From: Xylanibacter ruminicola
GTDB taxonomy: Bacteria > Bacteroidota > Bacteroidia > Bacteroidales > Bacteroidaceae
NCBI RefSeq assembly: GCF_900142525.1
Contig: NZ_FRBD01000019.1
Span: forward strand, 1 to 64,000
Length of the DNA: 64,000 nucleotides
Direction of reading: 5' to 3'
Shown in pieces: positions 1 through 6,580 of the stretch. The position numbers and the translations under genes are program-made. Each line of letters starts with the position of its first letter. Position 1 is the first letter of the stretch. A model generated the notes under the pieces. The model saw only the letters and a program-made list of their open reading frames with translations. It was not told the origin of the DNA and did no database searches.

Positions 1-93
1 AAGTTGAATGGTTTTTAACTTAACCCTGCCATTGGTTGAATGCCTATTGGGTACCTAAATTCTTATCCCTGACAGAAGTTGAACAATTCTCTT
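1..93. repeat. IS terminal sequence, direct repeat copy 1
   Basis: A 93-nt copy that is 91/93 identical to 350-442. It contains the last codons of the transposase (complement) and the element's outer end. Identity stops abruptly after position 93. Confidence 0.9.
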
Positions 94-328
94 TTAACCC
101 TTGTTTTTGTTGAATAAGCTCCACGGAAAGCCGTTCAATCATATTCAGGGTTTGCGGTGCAAAGGTACATGCTCCTTCTTGAATTTCCAAATTTTCTAGA
201 TACTTTTCTCTAAAACTGATCCATTTTTTCTGTATTTTACCCATACAAGAGGCTGCCTGATGTGGAGTCATGTTGTTCAGCGACATGTGTGGACGTTCGT
301 TATTGTAGAAGGTTATTGCTTTATCCAA
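44..328 (-). pseudogene. IS3-type transposase, C-terminal fragment
   Basis: Encodes a 94-residue fragment with the end of an rve/IS3 OrfB integrase core: FYNNERPHMSLNNMTPHQAA is the usual NxRPH..L...TP.EA block after the last catalytic Glu. The DDE residues upstream are missing because the frame is cut by the second copy of the IS end at 350. It cannot be an active transposase alone. Confidence 0.8.
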
Positions 329-349
329 AGCCCTGTACTTCCCTAAAAT

Positions 350-442
350 AAGTTGAATGATTTTTAACTTAACCCTGCCATAGGTTGAATGCCTATTGGG
401 TACCTAAATTCTTATCCCTGACAGAAGTTGAACAATTCTCTT
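350..442. repeat. IS terminal sequence, direct repeat copy 2
   Basis: Second copy of the 93-nt IS end. It abuts the M15-like peptidase gene; a candidate TTG start for that gene at 428 lies inside this repeat, which argues against that start. Confidence 0.9.
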
Positions 443-481
443 CTGACGGTGGTACAGTGGTACATTAGTTCATTTTGGAAA

Positions 482-1063
482 ATGAAAAAATACATTAATA
501 TGGAACAGATAATTCAATTAAACAGTCAAGCAAGACTCTCCGAGCACTTTACGCTCGGGGAGATGACGAAGAGTAGTAGTCATCCTGATATTTATAATAT
601 CCCTAGCCATGAGGCGATTGCTAACCTGAAGCGGGTGTGCACGTGGTTGGAGGAATTGAGAAAGCGGTATAATGCGTTTATCCACCCCGCCCCTAACCCC
701 GCCCCTCATATGGGCGGGGAATACACCATGCCAAGTACTAAAGCACGGTTACAACCGATTATAATAAACTCTGGCTATCGATCGCCGCAGTTGAATCGGG
801 CGATAGGTGGGGTGGCTACGTCGAATCATCTTACTGGCTGCGCGGTGGATATCCGCGTAAGTGGACTAGAGCAGTTGATCGTTTACGCCTCGATACTGCT
901 CGATATCAGCCGCGACTGGCAGCAGGATTTTGATGAACTGTTGATAGAACGCCGCTCGGCTTCGCCGCTTGGCTCGTCCAAGAATAAGCATGGCGCCATC
1001 TGGCTGCACTTTGCGGTGAGGGCAAAGGATAATAGGAGGAAGGTGTTATTCATAAACGCTTGA
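482..1063 (+). CDS. M15-family (D-Ala-D-Ala carboxypeptidase-like) peptidase
   Basis: About 193 residues. The core matches the Peptidase_M15_3 group: a LSEHFTLGEMTKSS entry segment, then SGYRSPQLN and TSNHLTGCAVDI, where the His and Asp are the expected zinc ligands, and a late WLHF His. Such proteins cut peptidoglycan cross-bridges or act as phage-type endolysins; in Bacteroidales they often sit beside small mobile modules with VirE/HU-like genes. The frame is open from 428, but 428-442 belongs to the IS repeat, so ATG 482 (GGAAA upstream) is preferred and 500 is possible. There is no signal peptide. A Pro-rich stretch (HPAPNPAPHMGGEY) is encoded by an in-frame C-rich palindrome, probably an insertion. 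The domain is clear; cellular role and start are less sure. Confidence 0.75.
   Translation: MKKYINMEQIIQLNSQARLSEHFTLGEMTKSSSHPDIYNIPSHEAIANLKRVCTWLEELRKRYNAFIHPAPNPAPHMGGEYTMPSTKARLQPIIINSGYRSPQLNRAIGGVATSNHLTGCAVDIRVSGLEQLIVYASILLDISRDWQQDFDELLIERRSASPLGSSKNKHGAIWLHFAVRAKDNRRKVLFINA
697..719. repeat. C-rich/G-rich palindrome inside a gene
   Basis: CCCCGCCC, 7-nt spacer, GGGCGGGG, read in frame within the M15-like gene. It resembles the intergenic palindromes at 1079-1133 and 35907-36000. Confidence 0.7.
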
Positions 1064-1078
1064 TCAGACCACCCCTGG

Positions 1079-1133
1079 CCCCTCCTATCTTAGGAGGGGA
1101 AAACGGGTGGAATGCCCCTCCTACTCAGGAGGG
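1079..1133. repeat. Paired C-rich/G-rich palindromes
   Basis: Two successive hairpins, CCCCTCCT..AGGAGGGG (1079-1099) and CCCCTCCT..AGGAGGG (1115-1133), each followed by a GGGTGGAATG copy. They lie between converging genes, so they may act as a bidirectional terminator, but there is no long T-run. The same type recurs after secG. Confidence 0.7.
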
Positions 1134-1161
1134 AAAATCGGGTGGAATGGAGGGGAAATAA

Positions 1162-2457
1162 TTACTTGTAATCGTTGAGCTTGTTGAGGCAGTATTGGCG
1201 GAAGTCGTTCCAATGATAGTAGGGGGCACACTCTGTAGGTAGGGGCAGGGTGGCCTCCTTCTCGTTGAGGAGTACTTTGAACAATACATCCTGATCCTTG
1301 GGGCTGCTGCGGTAGAAGATGAACTGCAGATTGGAACCCATGGGGAACACATCGCTACACCACCAGCCCTTGGCCTCGAGATCGTCGAGGTTGCTGGTAG
1401 AGAGGTCGAAACCGTTGACGCCTATCAGACATACCAGCGGCAGAAGCACCGTTTCGTGGCCGAAACGCAGTTGGGCGCCCGGACGGTCGAGGCGGATGCA
1501 GCTGTCGGCATCGGCTATCAGCTGGCGCAACAGGTAGCGCTGACTGTAAGGCTGGCGACCGCCGTTGAGCGTGCTGGCACCGTGCTGGATGTACCATAGG
1601 GCATTGTCAATCTGCCACATGCGGTAGAACTCGTCGGTATTAAAGAGCTTGATGAGGCGCGGGTTGCGGTTGTAGCTGATGTTGAACTGAAACAGGGCCA
1701 TCTTCATGAGATAGTAGTTGAAAAACTCTTCATCGACAAACTCCTTGACGATGTCGGGGTTCTTGAATATCATCTCCATGAGGCGGCTGTTGCCCATGCG
1801 GGGCTTGGTATAGGCATCGTAGGCTTTCTTGGCCTCGGGCGTCATATAGCCACGGCGCAGCTGGCGGTCCTGATAGTTCATGTACCACTGGTTGCGCTTT
1901 GAGGCCTCCATGGTGATGTGGAGCGTGGGGCACTCCTGCAGCATCTTCATGGCGATGGAACCCATAGACTCGATGCAGCGGGGCACAATGGTGCTGACAC
2001 ACTTGACATGGGCGCCAGGGCAGAGTACCTCGGGGAAATTCCTGACCATGCGCTGGCCGATATTCTCGAGCTGGCGCTTGCCCGTGCCTGTGAGCTCGCC
2101 CCAACGATTCTCGGTGTCGTGCATGATGGAGTTCATCTCGTGAAGCACCTGCTGGCCTACGGTGGTAAGCTCGTCGAGGCTGTCGGCATGCTGCATCATG
2201 ACGTATGGGGTTTCGTAGCCAGCACGGTTGCTGATGTAGCGCGAGCCGTGGCGACCGTAGTGCGAGATGTAGAACGGTTTCTTGCCGGCAGGGGCTGGCG
2301 TGAGAACGGTTGTGATGGAGTCGGGGTAGACGTGATAGTTGCACGAGGCGTAGGTGGGCGTCTTGGCGATGATGTCAGACACGGTCTGAGCCTCGAGGAG
2401 TGAGGAGTGAGGAGCGAGGAGTGAGATGACTAACCCCAAGATATATATTCTTCGCAT
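1162..2457 (-). CDS. Histidine acid phosphatase / inositol-polyphosphate-phosphatase-like, exported
   Basis: 431 residues, histidine phosphatase clan 2 (MINPP/phytase type). The catalytic RHGxR is seen as SHYGRHGSRY (R69-H70-G71), and the distal proton-donor pair as FGHE near residue 331. It should hydrolyse phosphomonoesters, plausibly inositol phosphates, through a phosphohistidine intermediate in the periplasm. The N-terminal hydrophobic stretch with a cut near EAQ is a signal peptide; part of it (APHSSLLEA) is encoded by a heptanucleotide repeat array. It is the second gene of a two-gene operon, 3 nt after its inactive-looking paralog. Family and active site are clear; substrate is inferred. 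Confidence 0.85.
   Translation of the reverse strand: MRRIYILGLVISLLAPHSSLLEAQTVSDIIAKTPTYASCNYHVYPDSITTVLTPAPAGKKPFYISHYGRHGSRYISNRAGYETPYVMMQHADSLDELTTVGQQVLHEMNSIMHDTENRWGELTGTGKRQLENIGQRMVRNFPEVLCPGAHVKCVSTIVPRCIESMGSIAMKMLQECPTLHITMEASKRNQWYMNYQDRQLRRGYMTPEAKKAYDAYTKPRMGNSRLMEMIFKNPDIVKEFVDEEFFNYYLMKMALFQFNISYNRNPRLIKLFNTDEFYRMWQIDNALWYIQHGASTLNGGRQPYSQRYLLRQLIADADSCIRLDRPGAQLRFGHETVLLPLVCLIGVNGFDLSTSNLDDLEAKGWWCSDVFPMGSNLQFIFYRSSPKDQDVLFKVLLNEKEATLPLPTECAPYYHWNDFRQYCLNKLNDYK
2395..2425. repeat. Heptanucleotide array GAGGAGT within a signal peptide
   Basis: Four and a half 7-nt units (GAGGAGT, GAGGAGT, GAGGAGC, GAGGAGT, GAG) in the codons for the signal peptide of the active phosphatase. 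Confidence 0.9.
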
Positions 2458-2460
2458 GGC

Positions 2461-3792
2461 TTACTTCTTTTGGGTGAAATTGAAACGACGGTTCTCGTAG
2501 CGATAGAGCTTGCGCAGATAGTAGAGCTTGACATCCTGCCAATGGTAGTAGGGGGCGCAGTCGGTAGGGATGGGCAGTCGGGCCTCCTTGCCGTTGAGCA
2601 GTACCTTTACCAGCACATCGGGATCGTCGTGATCGGTGCGATAGTGAATCATCATGATGCTGCCACCCAGAGGCGCAATGCGGTAGTTGGCCCAGCCGTA
2701 ATCCTCGAGCGAGTCGAGGTTGGCCGTGTGAAGACCGTAGCCATCGAGGTCCATGAGGCATGCCAGGCTCATGATGACGTTGGCATGGGTATAGCGCAGG
2801 TGCATCAGGGGGCTGTAGCGCTTCAGCACGCTGTCGCCCATGTGTATCATATTGCGCAGGGTGGCGCGCTGCAGGTAGGCCTGATAGCCGCCGTTGAGCT
2901 TGCATCCGCCGTAGTTGATGTAATGCCACGCATTCTGCTTGCGCCAGTGCTGGTGAATCTCCTCGGGGGTGAAAATGTCGTAGAGTGAGAACTGGCCTGC
3001 ATAGGATGAATGCTGGACATTGCCCGCCAGGATGAAGAGCTGCTTGCACAGTGAGAAGGCGTCGATATTGTTCATGACGTAGTTCATGTCGTTGAACAGC
3101 GATGACATGAGGCGGTTATCGTTGGTGTTTAGATCGGTAAAGCGATCGTAGGCGATACGGGTGAGCGAGTCGACACGCTGGCTGGTTAACTCCTTGTCGA
3201 CAGGATTCATGAACCTGAGCTCCTGCATAGATGCCTTGCTGCGCGCCACAATGGGCTGCTGCATGGCCGAAAGCTGAAGCAGACCTTCCTGCATAGTCAT
3301 AATGCAGCGGTTTTCGACAATGCTGCGAACGCTGTAATATCCTTGAAGAGTTAACATGTCGGGGAAGCGCTCCATCATCTGTTTGACCAGGGTGCGACTC
3401 TGTTGGGCACCACGAACGGTAAGTTCGCCATCGCGATCTTTGGCATCCTGATACATTAATGTAATGCGGTGGAGAACCTCCTTACCCAACTTGGTAAGCT
3501 TACCCAGACTGTCGGCCTTGGTAAAGATGGCATAAGGTTCGGTGTAATACTCCTTCTTGTCGAGATAGTAAGGCCCCGGACAGCCATAGTGATTAATGTA
3601 GAATGGCTTTTTGCCCTTGGGCGCTGGCGTATCCTTGGGCGCCTTGCCTGTGTAGCGGGCATAGAACATGCCTGCAGCACGATTTATATCGGCCTTGATC
3701 TCTTTTTCAATCTGCAAGGCCTTATTACCCTGAGCCGTTACCCCAGAAAAAGCCGCAGAAGCAAGTACGATTGTAAGGAGTAGCTTCTTCAT
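2461..3792 (-). CDS. Histidine-phosphatase paralog lacking catalytic residues (probable pseudoenzyme)
   Basis: 443 residues, colinear with the downstream phosphatase: same signal peptide position, KKPFYI.HYG block, LNGG block, and a C-terminal block ending in a lipid-independent tail. Where the partner has RHGSR, this protein has CPGPY (C71-P72-G73), so the catalytic Arg and nucleophilic His are gone; the distal HE is HA (THANVIM). The frame is intact over its whole length, which argues against simple decay. It is likely exported and catalytically dead as a phosphatase; it could bind ligand, regulate or dimerise with the partner, or have another activity. It is first in the operon, with its own promoter at 3824-3831. 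Paralogy is seen; role is unknown. Confidence 0.85.
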   Translation of the reverse strand: MKKLLLTIVLASAAFSGVTAQGNKALQIEKEIKADINRAAGMFYARYTGKAPKDTPAPKGKKPFYINHYGCPGPYYLDKKEYYTEPYAIFTKADSLGKLTKLGKEVLHRITLMYQDAKDRDGELTVRGAQQSRTLVKQMMERFPDMLTLQGYYSVRSIVENRCIMTMQEGLLQLSAMQQPIVARSKASMQELRFMNPVDKELTSQRVDSLTRIAYDRFTDLNTNDNRLMSSLFNDMNYVMNNIDAFSLCKQLFILAGNVQHSSYAGQFSLYDIFTPEEIHQHWRKQNAWHYINYGGCKLNGGYQAYLQRATLRNMIHMGDSVLKRYSPLMHLRYTHANVIMSLACLMDLDGYGLHTANLDSLEDYGWANYRIAPLGGSIMMIHYRTDHDDPDVLVKVLLNGKEARLPIPTDCAPYYHWQDVKLYYLRKLYRYENRRFNFTQKK

Positions 3793-3823
3793 TACTTACG
3801 TGATAATAGTTGTAATTCGCTTG

Positions 3824-3854
3824 CAAAATTACAACTTTTTCTGAAAGAAAACAA
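3824..3854 (-). promoter_or_regulatory. Promoter of the phosphatase operon
   Basis: -7 box TAATTTTG (3824-3831) and TTG at 3852-3854, with a 20-nt spacer. It gives the phosphatase operon a start point independent of the upstream riboswitch transcript. Confidence 0.7.
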
Positions 3855-3871
3855 GTTTTCTACTCAAAAAA

Positions 3872-3961
3872 TTATGCTTTGTGGTTATAGAAACGGATGA
3901 GCATGGCCACGCCAATAATGGCAATGATAAACTCGATAGCAACGACAATAACGTAGTTCAT
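3872..3961 (-). CDS. 29-residue putative single-pass membrane peptide under B12 riboswitch
   Basis: ATG to TAA open frame of 29 codons. It begins MNYVIVV, is strongly hydrophobic from residue 4 to 22 (interrupted by one Glu at 10), and ends in a polar tail RFYNHKA. This is the pattern of a one-helix membrane peptide. It is the first open frame after a cobalamin riboswitch and its terminator (37 nt from stem to ATG), with an A/T-rich leader usual for the phylum. A weak inverted repeat (GAAAAC/GTTTTC, 3846-3859) and a separate promoter follow before the phosphatase operon, so it may be the riboswitch's only dedicated target. I do not recognise the family. By analogy with other micropeptides it could modulate a membrane transporter or enzyme; this is speculation. 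Confidence 0.6.
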   Translation of the reverse strand: MNYVIVVAIEFIIAIIGVAMLIRFYNHKA

Positions 3962-3993
3962 AATGAAATATATTTAAATAATGAGTAATCTTG

Positions 3994-4032
3994 AAAAAGG
4001 GGGAGGCGTTGTCTTCGCGACAGACCGCCCCC
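3994..4032 (-). terminator. Intrinsic terminator, riboswitch expression platform
   Basis: A GC-rich stem (GGGGGCGGTCT against AGACAACGCCTCCCCC, loop GTCGCGA) is followed directly by five Ts on the minus strand. It lies between the cobalamin aptamer and the 29-codon gene, so B12 binding probably controls read-through here. Confidence 0.85.
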
Positions 4033-4147
4033 AGGGAACTTATATAATAATACACGTATGCGCATAGTAAGCGCTGAGTCAGTATAACTCATAAAAACAA
4101 ATAATACGTATCGCCAAGAATGCCCTTACATCGAGAGCAACCGGCAT

Positions 4148-4332
4148 TTTTACCAATCGAAGGCTGGTCTTCAGACTTTCCTCCACTCCCAAGCGCCTTC
4201 TCACCCAAAAGGGGCAATGGCGTTGTTGCTTAGGAGCCATAATGGAGTTCACTGCTGCGGGACAGTCGGAGATTTACACTCACGTTCCCAATTAAGTGCG
4301 GTTAAGCACACCTCCATGGGCGACTCTTTTAC
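4148..4332 (-). promoter_or_regulatory. Cobalamin (B12) riboswitch
   Basis: Read on the minus strand, the RNA carries the diagnostic elements of the cobalamin aptamer (Rfam RF00174 type) in order: TTAATTGGGAA, a short hairpin region with GTGAGTGTAAATCTCC, CTGTCCCGCAGCAGTGAA, a variable arm, and a B12 box AGTCTGAAGACCAGCC at 4162-4177 (13 of 16 to the consensus AGYCAGGAGACCTGCC). Promoter TATCTTTG lies just upstream and a terminator just downstream. The first gene after it is the 29-codon frame, then the phosphatase operon. Confidence 0.9.
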
Positions 4333-4344
4333 AGAATCACGGTG

Positions 4345-4352
4345 CAAAGATA
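4345..4352 (-). promoter_or_regulatory. Promoter -7 box of the riboswitch transcript
   Basis: TATCTTTG, placing the 5' end of the RNA around 4338, immediately before the aptamer. Confidence 0.75.
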
Positions 4353-4406
4353 CAAATAAAATCGAAAAAACGCACAATTAATGCAATTTTTTCGATTTTA
4401 TGATAA

Positions 4407-6416
4407 TTATTTCTTGATCTTATAGATGCGGAAGCTCTTGGCGGGCAGGTTGTCAGTAAGAACTGATGCCGACTTGCCAGCCTCTACCTGGCAGGTGCCT
4501 GGCTGTGGAACAATCTTCTCAGGATTGTCGAGCGTGTTCTCGTCGTCCATACCATCGTGGCACAGGGTGAGGGTGCTGGCTGTACGGGCGCCCTTCATGC
4601 CCTGAAGCTGCAGACTGATGGGCTGAGTCTGATCGCCAGTATTGACTACCTTGACGATAACCTCGCCTGTGCTCTGCTCGAATACGGCCGAGGCAAACAA
4701 ACCATCCTGACCTTCCTGGCCAGCTACGGGTTTCTTGTTCATAGTCAATGAGAGCACATGCGAACCCTTGTTCGTGGCATAGAGCTGCTGAACATAGTAG
4801 CTGACTGACTTGAACATGCGCAGATTATCGTACCAGATGGCATCGGGGCGCCACTGCCAACCCTCGACGTGGGCGAACAGAGGAGCATAGGTGGCCATGT
4901 GGACGATGTCGGCATTACGCTCGATACCAGTCATGTGGGCTGCCTCTAATAAAGAGGTATAATAGTGATTCCACTTGTGCTTGTTGCTACCGTGGCAGGC
5001 ATACTCGCCAGCAAATACCTTCGGGCCCTTGCGATCGTAAGAGTCGTAACGCAGACCGTGAGAGAGGAACCACTTCTCGTTGCGGTAGTAGTGCTCGTCG
5101 TAGAGGTCGACCTTGAGCTCCTTCATGCGTGGCTGCAGCAGGTCGAAGTCCCATCCCTCGGAGTTAGGACCAGTGGTGCCGATGAGTTTGATATTAGGAT
5201 ACTTTTTGCGGATGGCATCGCTGAACTTCTTGAGACGGGCGGTGAACACAGGGCCGAAACCACCATGAGCCTCGTCGTAGTCCCACTGCTCGTTACCAAC
5301 ACCCAGGAACTTGAGACCAAAAGGAGCGGGGTGGCCCATCTCAGCGCGTACCTTGCCCCACTTAGAATCGGCAGGGCCATTGGCAAACTCGATGAGGTCG
5401 AGTGCGTCCTGGATATATGGCTCAAGATCTTCGAGGGCTACATGAACGCCAGGCTTGGTGGGGTCGGGGTTCTGGAACTGGCATGAGAGTCCGCAAGAAA
5501 TGACTGGCAGAGCCTCAGAGCCAAAGTCCTCGCAGAGCTGGAAGAACTCGAAGAAACCAAGTCCGTAGCTCTGGTAGTAATCGGGGAAGTAGCGGTTGGT
5601 GAAGGTGTAGTGCCAGCGGTTCTCGTTCAATGGGCGGTTCTCAACTGGGCCCACGGTGTTCTTCCACTGGTAGCGTGTGGCCAGGTCGACACCCTCGACG
5701 ATACATCCGCCAGGGAAGCGGAATACGCCAGGATGCATATCGTTAAGTGCCTGTGCCAGGTCTTTACGCATGCCGTTCTCGCGGCCCTTCCATGTGTCGA
5801 CGGGGAAGAGGCTGACGTGCTCCAGGTCGGTAGTAACCTTGCTGTCGCCCCAAACACGCAGGTGAGCCTTGGCAAAGGTGCGCTTTGGCTTGATGATGGC
5901 GGTGTACTTCTTCCACTCCTTGCCTGATACCTCGACGCCAGCGTTGCCCAGCTTCTGGTCATCGTCCATCGTAGCATTGTCTACGAGGTCGACCCACAGC
6001 TTGGCCTTACCGCCATCGGGAACGCGAGCCCATACTGAGAAACGGTACTCCTGACCACCCTTGACACCCATACCGAAGAATCCGTGATTCTCGATCATGG
6101 TGTGGCGATCGCTATGGTCGGCTGGCTCCAGACGAACATAGTGAGGGTTGCGCTCGAATGGACCATCGTTCATCAGCGTTACCTTGCCAGAGATGTCCCA
6201 TCCGGTGAAAGCGTTGGGGAACTCGAACGAGCGGTTCTTGACCAGCTCGGCATAGAGTCCGCCATCGGCAGCGTAGTTGATATCCTCGAAGAAGATACCG
6301 TACATCGTAGGCTGTACGGGAGCCCCAAGTTTTTTGGTGTTCACGTCGAAAATGTGAGTCTGTGCCCCAGCAGTTAGGCTGGCGGCTAGCAGAAGCATAG
6401 TTGTTAAATTCTTCAT
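4407..6416 (-). CDS. GH51 alpha-L-arabinofuranosidase with N-terminal carbohydrate-binding domain
   Basis: 669 residues with a signal peptide (cut after TAGAQ). Order: a GH51-type N-terminal segment (MYGIFFEDINYAADGGLYAELV), an inserted CBM4/9-like beta-sandwich (about 70-215), then the catalytic barrel. Acid/base Glu is in GVGNEQWD (about residue 376) and the nucleophile in FAGEYACHG (about 471); a beta-sandwich closes the protein. It releases arabinose from arabinan or arabinoxylan in the periplasm. It is divergent from the kinase/transporter/regulator operon, which suggests a shared pentose theme. Family is confident; exact substrate is inferred. Confidence 0.92.
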   Translation of the reverse strand: MKNLTTMLLLAASLTAGAQTHIFDVNTKKLGAPVQPTMYGIFFEDINYAADGGLYAELVKNRSFEFPNAFTGWDISGKVTLMNDGPFERNPHYVRLEPADHSDRHTMIENHGFFGMGVKGGQEYRFSVWARVPDGGKAKLWVDLVDNATMDDDQKLGNAGVEVSGKEWKKYTAIIKPKRTFAKAHLRVWGDSKVTTDLEHVSLFPVDTWKGRENGMRKDLAQALNDMHPGVFRFPGGCIVEGVDLATRYQWKNTVGPVENRPLNENRWHYTFTNRYFPDYYQSYGLGFFEFFQLCEDFGSEALPVISCGLSCQFQNPDPTKPGVHVALEDLEPYIQDALDLIEFANGPADSKWGKVRAEMGHPAPFGLKFLGVGNEQWDYDEAHGGFGPVFTARLKKFSDAIRKKYPNIKLIGTTGPNSEGWDFDLLQPRMKELKVDLYDEHYYRNEKWFLSHGLRYDSYDRKGPKVFAGEYACHGSNKHKWNHYYTSLLEAAHMTGIERNADIVHMATYAPLFAHVEGWQWRPDAIWYDNLRMFKSVSYYVQQLYATNKGSHVLSLTMNKKPVAGQEGQDGLFASAVFEQSTGEVIVKVVNTGDQTQPISLQLQGMKGARTASTLTLCHDGMDDENTLDNPEKIVPQPGTCQVEAGKSASVLTDNLPAKSFRIYKIKK

Positions 6417-6447
6417 ATTTCGTTTCGTAATTAGTTGCTAGCGGCTA

Positions 6448-6455
6448 CAAAAATA
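6448..6455 (-). promoter_or_regulatory. Probable promoter -7 box, arabinofuranosidase
   Basis: TATTTTTG on the minus strand, 31 nt before the start codon. No clear -33 element is seen. Confidence 0.5.
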
Positions 6456-6516
6456 CATAAAAATTCTGATTATGGTGTAGTTTATACAAAAAAATAACGT
6501 TTTAGTGCTCAAAAAG

Positions 6517-6548
6517 TTTGGAGTTTTCGAATAAAAATCTTAATTTTG
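6517..6548 (+). promoter_or_regulatory. Promoter of the kinase-transporter-regulator operon
   Basis: TTTG (6517-6520), 20-nt spacer, TAATTTTG (6541-6548). It lies inside the longest open frame and therefore decides for the downstream start at 6581. Confidence 0.8.
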
Positions 6549-6580
6549 CAGAGGATTTTCTAAAAACCAACAAAAGAGAG

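Larger units (their letters stand above)
1..442 (-). mobile_element. IS3-family insertion sequence remnant
   Basis: The segment holds the 3' part of an IS3-type transposase gene (44-349) between two near-identical 93-nt copies of the element's terminal sequence (1-93 and 350-442; two mismatches). The right-hand copy cuts into the transposase frame, so this looks like a deleted tandem or nested insertion rather than an intact element. No 5' transposase half or OrfA is present in the window, and the left boundary lies outside it. Confidence 0.75.

Noticed and set aside
428..481. Longer M15-like protein from TTG 428
   Set aside because: The first codons belong to the IS end repeat, and ATG 482 fits the domain better.
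1918..2403. 161-codon plus-strand frame in the phosphatase gene
   Set aside because: Antisense shadow of a clear gene with no signals of its own.
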